64,000 nt of DNA from Ligilactobacillus faecis. GTDB lineage: Bacteria; Bacillota; Bacilli; Lactobacillales; Lactobacillaceae. Position 1 is the stretch's first letter, and each line of letters begins with the position of its first letter. Both the position numbers and the translations under genes were made by a program. Below the pieces are notes generated by a model. It was not told the origin of the DNA. It worked only from the letters and a program-made list of their open reading frames with translations, and did no database searches. The stretch is taken from NCBI RefSeq assembly GCF_029889745.1, contig NZ_CP123639.1, positions 596,501 to 660,500 of the forward strand, given 5' to 3'. This document shows positions 25,782 through 33,480 of the stretch, one piece after another.

Positions 25782-25907
25782 CGCCTACTTTTCCAAAAGA
25801 GCAAATATCAATAAAAAAATATTACCAAGTTTTTGATGTTGCTAAAAACAATTTTTTCACTAGATTTCTCATGATCAAGTAAGCCGTTTCCTACTCAAGT
25901 TATCCTA

Positions 25908-25952
25908 CAAAAAAGCAGCTAAAGATCTTTGTTTTTGATCTTAAGCTACTCG
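25908..25952 (-). terminator. Terminator of the YfhO-like gene
   Basis: On minus, AGCTTAAGATC and GATCTTTAGCT form an 11-nt stem (one mismatch) followed by a T6 run, directly after the stop at 25961. Confidence 0.85.
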
Positions 25953-25960
25953 AGCATATT

Positions 25961-27673
25961 TCACTGTGAAATATTTTGACTCTGTTTAGTTTTATTGCCT
26001 CGTTTGCAAGAGCTTAAGCTACCATACACCAACAAAATAAAGATCGTTGAAACTGAAATGATCTTTGCCAGCTTGATCTTATTATTTGGTACATATACAA
26101 CTTTGACATCATACTTGCCCTTATTTAGATCTACAAGCACTGTATGCCGACTAGATATGCCTGACATTATTTGTTTTTTGTTAGCGTAGACTTTGTATTT
26201 AAAGCCACCGTAGGCTAACATTGGTAGATCGACCTTTGATCGTTGAGTAAGTGTAATATCTTTAAATACCACACCATTGACGATCCCTTTTGTTTTTACA
26301 ACTTTAGTCTGCCCATTGATAATAGCTCTATGATCTTCTAAAGCGCTATAGTATTCAGTCGCTTTCTGAGGCCAATAATCCAAACTTCCTACGCCATTAT
26401 AATTTTTATTGACTATATTGTTATAATTTTTTGTATTACTTATTTTAAAGTTGACAAATGGCAAGCTCTTTGTCATTGTTGGCCTATAATCTAATTCTGT
26501 ATAAGCAGTTCTAGCATTAAAAAAATCTATACTATTGCTGAGCCATAAAAGGACTGATAAAGTGAGCAAGACGCCACAATAGACTCTTCTAGAAAAAATT
26601 TCAACAAAAAGTCGGTCAGAGACTGAAACGACCAGTGCAATGACTAGAAAGACTAATAATACTCTAAATCTTCCAGGCCACTGGATCATTTTTAGCGGTG
26701 TTTTGGAAAGATAATACCATAAAAAATTAGAAATATTAGTTAACATGACTGCATAGATCAAGGCATACATCGCTAAATATTTTTCAGAAACAGTAAATTT
26801 TTTCCAGGCACAGAGACTAATTATAAAGGCAAGCGCCACAACTATCCCTAAGATCACATTTATTAATGAATTAGAAAAAGAAGCAAGATTTTCACCTGTT
26901 ATCGCCGCTTTAAACTCTGTAGTGTATATTGTGGTATCACTGTATATGCTCCTAAACGAGACCCAATAAAATAAAGTTGCACTGATCGTTACTAAGATAG
27001 CCAAGCCAAAATAAATATAACGTCTCACATCAATCTGCTTTACAAGAGCTGTTAGGAATAATAATGCTACTAAAGATGAATATATCAATGTGCTGAGCAA
27101 ATGAGTATATATCACCCCTGTCATACCCAAACTAAGGATCCACCATTCTCGCATATTCGTAAAGAAGATCGCATAAGCTCCATAAGCGATCATTGGCAAG
27201 AACAACATTGCTGAAGCTTGGCCTAAGCTAAAGCTTCCAAAATAGATATCAAAGCTGTAGGCAGAATAGGTATATAAAAGCGCAAATAGTACGGCTTTAT
27301 ATCTTGAATGCCAAAATTTATATGCGCTAAAATATGCGATCACACTCGTTAAAAGCAATAATATGTATATCCCTAAATAAATTGCAGTTATTTTGTTTTT
27401 TACGACTAACATGGCTACTGCTAGCGGATATACAGGTAAAACACCATACACCATATTTACTGCTGTCCCGACATTATTCAAACTTTGAGTATTCAAGTAA
27501 CTAAATATATGCCCACTTTTCAATGTATTATATACTTCTGATACTCTATTTAGATGAAATCCCATATCAACACCAGTATACAAGATCCCATGCCTAATAA
27601 AGGGTACGATAGCGATCAGCCCCGTAACTGTCAGCAAGAGTAGATCCCAAAACATTTTTTTATTTCTTACCAA
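25961..27673 (-). CDS. YfhO-like large membrane protein (GT-C type)
   Basis: A protein of about 570 residues with ~12 hydrophobic segments and a C-terminal outside domain. The first loop reads GVDMGFHLNRVSEVYNTLKSGHIFSYLNT, where the D/H-rich motif after TM1 is typical of polyprenyl-phosphate-sugar GT-C enzymes. It is paralogous to 33481-35268 (both have an early D-x-x-FH motif, Q(W/L)P.R.R(V/Y)L, N.NYQ/YNG...YWPQ). YfhO of B. subtilis glycosylates lipoteichoic acid; that role is inference here. The start is placed at TTG 27673 because the hairpin-bridged SD points there; an ATG 18 bp downstream and a TTG at 27709 are alternatives. Confidence 0.7.
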   Translation of the reverse strand: MVRNKKMFWDLLLLTVTGLIAIVPFIRHGILYTGVDMGFHLNRVSEVYNTLKSGHIFSYLNTQSLNNVGTAVNMVYGVLPVYPLAVAMLVVKNKITAIYLGIYILLLLTSVIAYFSAYKFWHSRYKAVLFALLYTYSAYSFDIYFGSFSLGQASAMLFLPMIAYGAYAIFFTNMREWWILSLGMTGVIYTHLLSTLIYSSLVALLFLTALVKQIDVRRYIYFGLAILVTISATLFYWVSFRSIYSDTTIYTTEFKAAITGENLASFSNSLINVILGIVVALAFIISLCAWKKFTVSEKYLAMYALIYAVMLTNISNFLWYYLSKTPLKMIQWPGRFRVLLVFLVIALVVSVSDRLFVEIFSRRVYCGVLLTLSVLLWLSNSIDFFNARTAYTELDYRPTMTKSLPFVNFKISNTKNYNNIVNKNYNGVGSLDYWPQKATEYYSALEDHRAIINGQTKVVKTKGIVNGVVFKDITLTQRSKVDLPMLAYGGFKYKVYANKKQIMSGISSRHTVLVDLNKGKYDVKVVYVPNNKIKLAKIISVSTIFILLVYGSLSSCKRGNKTKQSQNISQ

Positions 27674-27742
27674 AATTGATGACCCACTATACTTCTTTCC
27701 TAAATACAATGTGATTTCAGAAAGAAGATAGTTTTTCCTTTC
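27674..27742 (-). promoter_or_regulatory. Hairpin-bridged SD of the YfhO-like gene
   Basis: On minus, GAAAGGA (27742-27736) is followed by AAA and the arm ACTAT-CTTCTTTC (27732-27720). The arm pairs with GAAAGAAG-T-ATAGT (27699-27686), 13 bp with one bulged base: the longest stem of the six sites. Then 12 nt lead to TTG at 27673. Confidence 0.6.
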
Positions 27743-27790
27743 CTAATTATTTTCAACACAAATCTTTTTTTACCTTGTTGGGTTTAAAAG

Positions 27791-28981
27791 TCAGCTATCC
27801 AACCGACTGTTTTGCTCTAGCTCTTTTCTGTCTGCTTTTAGACGCCTCCCCAATTGAGCACATGCTGCTAACGGTAGAATATTATATGAAATACTCCAAA
27901 AATGGTGATTGATCGCCATACTGAGCACGACAAGCAAAAGAGCGGCAACAATACTATAAGCCTGCACTTGAAAGCTTCTTTTAACAAGCTGACCTAATAA
28001 GCAAAGCATGCCAACAAAAAAGACGATCCCAAACATCATTAATGCCTGAATAAAAGCAGAATCAATGAAATAATAAATAGCGTATCCACGCGGATCACCA
28101 GTACCATTTTGATAAATATATTGACCAAAAAGGCGAAGTGGGTAGTTATCAAAGGCGATCTTGCCAAAAAATAACCGTCGTGAAAGTAAAATATCTAGCT
28201 TTTGATAGAAGGGAGACATGGGAGCATAAGCATACGTGAGCAATAGATCTAGGCCTGCATACGCCATGATCGCTCCACTAACTTTTAACGCTCCTATTTT
28301 TTTCAAGAAATAGAATAAATATCTCTGGTAGCGTAACATTCCTAATAATAACAGCATCAAAAGTGCATCTAAACGGCTATTAGTCACTGCAAAAACTAGA
28401 GTTGCGATCAAACTTAAATAAACTAGCTCTTGTCGGTTTAATTTAAAGTCTCGATAAATAGCATAAGCTAACATTACATAAAAAATATGCGAAGCTAGAT
28501 CTGAGGGAGACGCTAAACCTAAACCAGCGCGTGGGATCCCTTCCCCTTCTCGCCAAAGAATATTATTAGGAAGTAGCTTCAAAAGCGTCGCCCCATAAAC
28601 ACCGAACAACAAACTCAGTTCGGTGATAAGATACGTCTTTAATATCTTTTGATAGGCGATCTTATAGGCGCCTAACATAAAACACGTAATAAAAAACGGA
28701 TCAAGCTCGCGAGCTTGCTTACACACAACAAATAATAAGGTGAGTCCTCCACCAAATACTAAAAGTTTTTTCAAATCATGCTGATCTAAAAAGAAAACTT
28801 TAACTAAGACTAAAAAGGCTGCGAACTGTGAAAATCGTAAAAAGAGGACGATCGTATTTAAGCCATAGACTCTAGAAAACGTTGTTCCTGCCATAAAATT
28901 AACGATTAAATACAAAACTAAACTAAAGAAATATAATCGTTCACCTAATCTATTTTGATTCAAGTCCAGTGTTTTTATCAT
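27791..28981 (-). CDS. Wzy-like membrane polymerase (paralogue)
   Basis: A 396-residue, ~11-TM protein paralogous to 19772-20947. Shared blocks are FLVLVKVFFLDQHDLKKL, LASPSDLASHIFYVMLAYAIYRDFKLNRQEL, TNSRLDALLMLLLLGML, LFGQYIYQNGTGD and NHHFWSISYNILPLAACAQLG. The outside loop with 'LFGQYIYQNG' is the best-conserved part and may be functional. The ATG at 28981 is chosen (AAGGA 10 nt upstream); an ATG at 28987 is possible. It sits between GtrA and the YfhO-like gene in one minus-strand operon. Polymerase function is inferred from topology. Confidence 0.7.
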   Translation of the reverse strand: MIKTLDLNQNRLGERLYFFSLVLYLIVNFMAGTTFSRVYGLNTIVLFLRFSQFAAFLVLVKVFFLDQHDLKKLLVFGGGLTLLFVVCKQARELDPFFITCFMLGAYKIAYQKILKTYLITELSLLFGVYGATLLKLLPNNILWREGEGIPRAGLGLASPSDLASHIFYVMLAYAIYRDFKLNRQELVYLSLIATLVFAVTNSRLDALLMLLLLGMLRYQRYLFYFLKKIGALKVSGAIMAYAGLDLLLTYAYAPMSPFYQKLDILLSRRLFFGKIAFDNYPLRLFGQYIYQNGTGDPRGYAIYYFIDSAFIQALMMFGIVFFVGMLCLLGQLVKRSFQVQAYSIVAALLLVVLSMAINHHFWSISYNILPLAACAQLGRRLKADRKELEQNSRLDS

Positions 28982-28999
28982 GATCATTTCATCCTTAAA

Positions 29000-29383
29000 T
29001 CACACTTCTTCTTTAAAAGCCCAAAAGCGTTGCCCTAGATAATTCAAGCCAACAAAAAAGACTGAACCAGCTAACATTGCAAGATTATTTTGCACATGTT
29101 GATCAAAACCTGTGAACATCCAGACTGCTAATGGCTTCGCCACTCCATAAGCGATCAGGTAGCAAACCGTGATATTGACCGTAAATTTAACGATCGTCAC
29201 TATACTTTTTGACTTATTTTGGAAAGTATAGTGTTTATTCAAAAAATAACTTAAAATACTGCCAAAAATATAATTAGAAGCCGATGATACCCAATAACTG
29301 AAATGAAAGAAGTTATAAAAGATAAACATTATGCCCATCCCAAAAATCGTATTGACGATCCCTACTAAGATGAACTTCAACAT
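29000..29383 (-). CDS. GtrA family membrane protein
   Basis: A protein of 127 residues with four membrane helices. FILVGIVNTIFGMGIMFIFYNFF opens the GtrA domain and FLNKHYTFQN is its conserved loop. GtrA-like proteins are thought to flip undecaprenyl-phosphate-glucose made by GtrB-type enzymes; a GtrB-like GT2 is the next gene upstream. The visible ATG (29383) has no SD. In-frame codons upstream read LIISKLKNLFDKT, a normal-looking GtrA N-terminus, but only non-ATG codons (ATA, CTG) are available near AGGGA. The true start may be a rare codon. Confidence 0.85.
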   Translation of the reverse strand: MLKFILVGIVNTIFGMGIMFIFYNFFHFSYWVSSASNYIFGSILSYFLNKHYTFQNKSKSIVTIVKFTVNITVCYLIAYGVAKPLAVWMFTGFDQHVQNNLAMLAGSVFFVGLNYLGQRFWAFKEEV

Positions 29384-29529
29384 CGTTTTATCAAATAAAT
29401 TTTTAAGTTTACTTATGATAAGTATCAGTCCCTATATCTTATTTTTTCTTCTTGAATAGTGTAACACATGCTTTTTTTCTTCTAAAACTGCTATTTACCA
29501 ATTGAAAAAGTTCCTCGATCTGCTAGATT

Positions 29530-29545
29530 TGTTTCACGTGGAACA
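29530..29545. other. parS: parS centromere-like site
   Basis: TGTTTCACGTGGAACA is an exact match to the Spo0J/ParB consensus TGTTnCACGTGAAACA read on the minus strand with n = C. It lies between the GtrA and GT2 genes, just beyond the GT2 stop. ParB loads here and spreads to help segregate the chromosome. Such sites cluster near oriC. No other match was found in the window. Confidence 0.9.
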
Positions 29546-29549
29546 TCAT

Positions 29550-30482
29550 TTATTTCTTTTCTTTGATAATATAGACCGGTCTATTTTTCACCTCAGTAAA
29601 AATTTTCCCGATATATTTGCCAACGATCCCCAAACAAAAGAGTTGGATCCCGCCGATAAATAACATGATACAAATAGTAGAAGCCCAACCACTCGTTGGA
29701 TCACCGTGGACTAAGTAACGAATAATGATAAATAAGATCGCAAGTCCTGAGATCACTGAGGAGCCAAAACCAACGAAGGCCGCAATATCAAGTGGAAACT
29801 GCGAAAAATTTACGATCCCGTCGATCGAATATTTAAAGAGACTCCAAAAATTCCAACTAGTTTTACCGGCTACTCGTTCTTGATTTTCATAATTTAAATA
29901 TTTAGTTTTAAAGCCGACCCAACTAAAGATCCCCTTAGAAAAGCGATTATATTCACTCATTTGAAGGATCGCATCGACCATTTGACGGGTCATCAACCGA
30001 TAATCACGTGCGCCATCAACGATCTCTGTGTCTGAGATCTTATTGATCAGCCTATAAAACATTCGCGCAAAAAACGATCGTACTGGTGGTTCTCCTGCCC
30101 GATCGATCCGGCGAGTCCCCACACAATCATAGTCACTTGTCTCCACGATCTCAAGCATCTCAGGCAACATCGCTGGCGGATCTTGCAGATCGACATCCAT
30201 TACGGTCACATAATCGCCGGTAGCTTCGCGCAATCCACAATATAGTGCTGCTTCCTTTCCAAAGTTACGTGAGAATGAAACATAGTGGACATGCTTAGGA
30301 TCTTTGGCCTGTAACGCTTGCATCTCTTTTAAAGAATTATCTGTCGAACCATCATTAATAAACCAATATTCTAGTTCGACTCCTTTGAGTTGATCTTTTA
30401 TTTCCTCTACTGCTTGATAAAATAAAGGGATCGACTCTTCTTCAAAATAACATGGAACAATGATCGATAATTTTTTTGTCAT
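29550..30482 (-). CDS. Polyprenyl-phosphate glycosyltransferase, GT2 (GtrB/CsbB/DPM1 type)
   Basis: A 310-residue GT2. LSIIVPCYFEEESIPLFYQA, INDGSTDNSL, SRNFGKEAALYCGLREATGDYVTVMDVDLQDPP (DxD) are the DPM1-like motifs. VDGARDYRLMTRQMVDAI and RFSKGIFSWVGFKT follow, and two C-terminal membrane helices lie at about 230-305. It makes undecaprenyl-phosphate-linked glucose or a similar sugar on the inner face. With GtrA as flippase and the YfhO-like protein as outer-face transferase it forms a three-part surface glycosylation set (inference). SD AGAGGAA precedes the ATG. Confidence 0.92.
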   Translation of the reverse strand: MTKKLSIIVPCYFEEESIPLFYQAVEEIKDQLKGVELEYWFINDGSTDNSLKEMQALQAKDPKHVHYVSFSRNFGKEAALYCGLREATGDYVTVMDVDLQDPPAMLPEMLEIVETSDYDCVGTRRIDRAGEPPVRSFFARMFYRLINKISDTEIVDGARDYRLMTRQMVDAILQMSEYNRFSKGIFSWVGFKTKYLNYENQERVAGKTSWNFWSLFKYSIDGIVNFSQFPLDIAAFVGFGSSVISGLAILFIIIRYLVHGDPTSGWASTICIMLFIGGIQLFCLGIVGKYIGKIFTEVKNRPVYIIKEKK

Positions 30483-30513
30483 GATATATTCCTCTAACTT
30501 AATAATAATTGCT

Positions 30514-31575
30514 TTATGGTATCAAGATCTTACCTAGACGGAGCTTTTTGATCAACAATACACAAGGCGTGAGTATAAAATATGCGATGATCGGCAGGAT
30601 TAAAATATGGATCAATGAACTCAAAACCTCAAGGTAAGCCGGCCAATCTCTAACAGATGTTTTGAAGACGATCTTATCAAAAAATGCATAGAATAGTGGG
30701 TGTAATATATATATCCCTAAACTTGCACCTGAAAAAATTTGAAAACTGGCTAAAATTTTTTCATTATTGATCTGCGCAACTACTCGTTTAACGATCAAAT
30801 ATAAAGCGACCGAGTATAAAAATGACGAGTAACCACTTAAGAAAATATATTTACCGTCAGTGATCACATCTGCAAGCGAAGCACTCAAAGTGAGCAAGCC
30901 TAAAAAGATCAAAATATTTTGAACCCGCTTAGAAAAATAATCTTCTCTGATCAAATAGCCCATTAAAAAAAAGCCTAGCCACGACGATGTAAGTAACGGT
31001 TGTGCAATATGTTGCGTAACAAGTTGATAACCTGTTACATGGCTCACATAACTTAAGACATCATTAAAAAAGAAATAAATACAAACGACATAACACAAAA
31101 CGTCTTTGTGCTTATCTACTAAAGTTGAAAAGATCGGTGTCACTAAATATAAAGCAATAATTGCATAAAAGAACCAAAAAAGATTATTGATATCATTATT
31201 CAAAAAAGCTTTGATAAATTTAGCAAAACTTATCCCTGCACTATGATCAGATGGTCCAGGAAACGCTCTGAATTTTGCATCAAAAAAATAATAAGCGAGC
31301 GACCAAAATAAAAAAGGTAGTCCGACTCTTAGAAAACGTCTTTTAGCAAATTCTGCTGTTGTTTGTCGTTTGCGATAAGTAAGTAAAGTTGCCCCTGAGT
31401 TCATGAAAAAGATAAAAACAGCGGGAATGCATACTGCCTGTAATATTGTCGCTAATAGATAATTCGGTGCATCTTTACCCCCAAAATGAGCTAACTGTGC
31501 TGAATGTAAAACTAACACAAAAAAAATAGCGATACAATTTAATACATCTATGTAATTCAACCTTACTCTCTTCAT
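30514..31575 (-). CDS. Acyltransferase 3 family membrane protein
   Basis: A 353-residue protein with about ten TM segments. RLNYIDVLNCIAIFFVLVLHSAQLAHFG carries the AT3 start with the catalytic-type His, FIFFMNSGATLLTYRKRQTTAEFAKRRFLRVGLPFLFWSLAYYFF is the second hallmark (R...R.lP...), and WFFYAIIALYLVTPIF the third. Such proteins acetylate surface sugars. The start at 31575 has GGGGA 6-7 nt upstream; an ATG at 31581 lies inside the SD. It is first in the minus-strand operon that ends at 25961, divergent from the permease leader. Confidence 0.9.
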   Translation of the reverse strand: MKRVRLNYIDVLNCIAIFFVLVLHSAQLAHFGGKDAPNYLLATILQAVCIPAVFIFFMNSGATLLTYRKRQTTAEFAKRRFLRVGLPFLFWSLAYYFFDAKFRAFPGPSDHSAGISFAKFIKAFLNNDINNLFWFFYAIIALYLVTPIFSTLVDKHKDVLCYVVCIYFFFNDVLSYVSHVTGYQLVTQHIAQPLLTSSWLGFFLMGYLIREDYFSKRVQNILIFLGLLTLSASLADVITDGKYIFLSGYSSFLYSVALYLIVKRVVAQINNEKILASFQIFSGASLGIYILHPLFYAFFDKIVFKTSVRDWPAYLEVLSSLIHILILPIIAYFILTPCVLLIKKLRLGKILIP

Positions 31576-31704
31576 TCTCATTCCCCGATCTTTCAGTTAG
31601 TTATGTAGATCTTTAGCTTAGAACTACTATATACACTAAGAAGTATATTACATTTTTTTGCACTATACTACAAATTTTGACTTACTATTGTTAAAAATTT
31701 CAAC

Positions 31705-31733
31705 TTGCATGTCCCTAGCCTTAATGGTATTCT
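31705..31733 (+). promoter_or_regulatory. Promoter of the attenuated permease unit
   Basis: -35 TTGCAT (31705-31710), a 17-bp spacer and -10 TATTCT (31728-31733) lie ~30 bp before the leader peptide start. Confidence 0.6.
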
Positions 31734-31763
31734 AACCTTATAACAATCTCATGGAGGTCAATT

Positions 31764-31835
31764 ATGCTATATTTTAGAGCATTGATAAACTTGAACAATA
31801 ACACAACGACCACCACCTCAACCACAACTATTTAA
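31764..31835 (+). CDS. Threonine-rich attenuator leader peptide
   Basis: A 23-codon frame with a very good SD (GGAGG at 31753-31757, 6 nt before the ATG). The first 12 residues are ordinary; then come Asn codons and a block of five Thr, one Ser and three Thr before Ile and the stop. Thr codons ACA, ACG, ACC and ACT are all used, so the block tracks threonyl-tRNA as a whole. The stop codon (31833-31835) directly abuts the antiterminator arm. It has the same logic as the thrL-type peptides of enterobacteria. It is probably too short to have another function. Confidence 0.85.
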   Translation: MLYFRALINLNNNTTTTTSTTTI

Positions 31836-31932
31836 GCTGGTTGGGGCTCTTTGAGATAATTACAGATGCCGATAAAAGCTAACTGACCAGCCTAAGACTA
31901 ACTAGATCTTCAGGAGGGCAGTTAGCTTTTTT
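31836..31932 (+). terminator. Threonine attenuator: antiterminator and terminator
   Basis: Terminator: AAAAGCTAACTG (31874-31885) pairs with CAGTTAGCTTTT (31919-31930), with T-run to 31932. Antiterminator: GCTGGTTGGGGCT (31836-31848) can pair with AGCTAACTGACCAGC (31877-31891) with a bulged AA and three G-U pairs, which ties up the terminator's left arm. A ribosome finishing the leader would cover 31836-31848 and allow termination; stalling on Thr codons would free it. Confidence 0.8.
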
Positions 31933-31962
31933 ATCTATTCAACAAGAAATGGGGAATTTATT

Positions 31963-33348
31963 ATGAGTAAGGAACAAAATGAGCAATCGCATCAACATTT
32001 GAATCGCTCATTGACATCAGGCCAAATGGAAATGATCGCCTTAGGTGGCACGATCGGAGTCGGACTTTTCATGGGATCAACTTCAACGATCAAATGGACT
32101 GGTCCTTCTGTCTTACTTGCTTATGCTTTTGTTGGGATCGTTTTATACGCAGTAATGCGTGCTTTAGGTGAAATGATCTACATCAAACCTGGGACAGGAT
32201 CTTTCGCTGATTATGCCACTGATTACATCCATCCTTTAGCAGGATATTTAACTAAATGGAGCAATATTTTTCAATATATCGTTGTTGGGATCAGTGAAGT
32301 CATCGCTGTGACACAATACTTGAACTTTTGGTGGCCTGATCTACCCGACTGGGTCTCAGGCCTTGTCGTGATCATCACTTTGACTTTAGCTAATCTGGCT
32401 TCTGCTAAAGCTTATGGAACGCTTGAATTTTATTTTGCGTTGATCAAAGTCGTGACGATCGTTTTGATGATCGTTGTTGGTCTGATGGTGATCTTTTTAG
32501 GTTTTGGTAACGGTTGGCATCCACTTGGACTTTCAAACCTTTGGTCACATGGCGGTTTCTTCACTGGTGGCTTTAAAGGCTTTATGTTTTCACTTTCGAT
32601 CATCGTCGGTTCTTATCAAGGGATCGAACTTTTAGGGATCACTGCTGGGGAGGCTGCTGATCCTAAAAATGCGATCGTATCAGCAGTCAAATCGATCGTG
32701 TGGCGGATCTTGATCTTTTATATTGGTGCGATCTTTGTGATCGTTACGATCTATCCTTGGGATCAACTAGCTGCGATCGGCTCACCTTTTGTTGAAACAT
32801 TTTCTAAAGTCGGGATCACTGGAGCTGCTTCGATCATCAACTTTGTTGTTTTGACAGCAGCTATGTCTGGGGCCAACTCAGGGATCTATAGCTCGAGTCG
32901 AATGCTCTTTAAACTTTCGATCGACCGTGAAGCACCAAAAGTCTTTAGTAGACTTTCTAAACACGTTGTGCCAAATATCGCGATCTTAGCGATCTCAGGT
33001 GGGATCTTACTTGGCTTTATCTTAAATATCATCATGACAAGTTTGAGCAAAAGTACAGCTAATCTTTTCGTGGTCGTTTATAGTTCCAGTGTTTTACCTG
33101 GGATGATCCCGTGGTTTGTGATCTTACTTTCTGAACTGCGTTTTCGACGCCAAAACCAAACAGCACTGACAGAGCATCCTTTTAAGATGCCACTTTACCC
33201 TTTTTCAAATTATTTTGCGATCATCTCGCTTTTAGTGATCATGATCTTTATGTTCATCAATCCAGATACGCGCGTCTCAGTCTCAGTCGGAGCGGCCTTT
33301 CTCCTGCTCTTAACAGTGATCTTTTTCCTCAAAGAGCGTAAGAAATAA
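31963..33348 (+). CDS. Amino-acid permease (APC superfamily, AAT family), probably threonine-responsive
   Basis: A 461-residue protein with 12 membrane helices. LTSGQMEMIALGGTIGVGLFMGSTSTIKWTGPS is the AAT-family start with the GxIGxGLF substrate motif in TM1; ALGEMIYIKPGTGSFADYATDYI and ELLGITAGEAADPKNAI are the other signatures. It imports amino acids with protons. The leader peptide upstream points to threonine (perhaps also serine), in line with Bacillus AAT-family transporters. SD ATGGGGA is 7 nt before the ATG. It is monocistronic, ending in a nested inverted repeat. Confidence 0.9.
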   Translation: MSKEQNEQSHQHLNRSLTSGQMEMIALGGTIGVGLFMGSTSTIKWTGPSVLLAYAFVGIVLYAVMRALGEMIYIKPGTGSFADYATDYIHPLAGYLTKWSNIFQYIVVGISEVIAVTQYLNFWWPDLPDWVSGLVVIITLTLANLASAKAYGTLEFYFALIKVVTIVLMIVVGLMVIFLGFGNGWHPLGLSNLWSHGGFFTGGFKGFMFSLSIIVGSYQGIELLGITAGEAADPKNAIVSAVKSIVWRILIFYIGAIFVIVTIYPWDQLAAIGSPFVETFSKVGITGAASIINFVVLTAAMSGANSGIYSSSRMLFKLSIDREAPKVFSRLSKHVVPNIAILAISGGILLGFILNIIMTSLSKSTANLFVVVYSSSVLPGMIPWFVILLSELRFRRQNQTALTEHPFKMPLYPFSNYFAIISLLVIMIFMFINPDTRVSVSVGAAFLLLLTVIFFLKERKK

Positions 33349-33356
33349 CTAAAATG

Positions 33357-33476
33357 AGGCTGAAAAAACTCGATCACTAAGTAAAAATAACTAGTTATGA
33401 CATTAGAAAAACGCTAGGGACAACTTTTTAAAGCACTGTTCCCTAGCGTTTTTGCTATTTTGAATTTTTTCAGCCT
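33357..33476. repeat. Nested inverted repeat / bidirectional terminator
   Basis: Outer arms AGGCTGAAAAAA (33357-33368) and TTTTTTCAGCCT (33465-33476) enclose inner arms AAAAACGCTAGGGA (33407-33420) and TCCCTAGCGTTTTT (33440-33453). The inner hairpin is a good terminator. The 120-bp unit with perfect ends also resembles a small non-coding repeat element. Confidence 0.65.
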
Positions 33477-33480
33477 ATTT

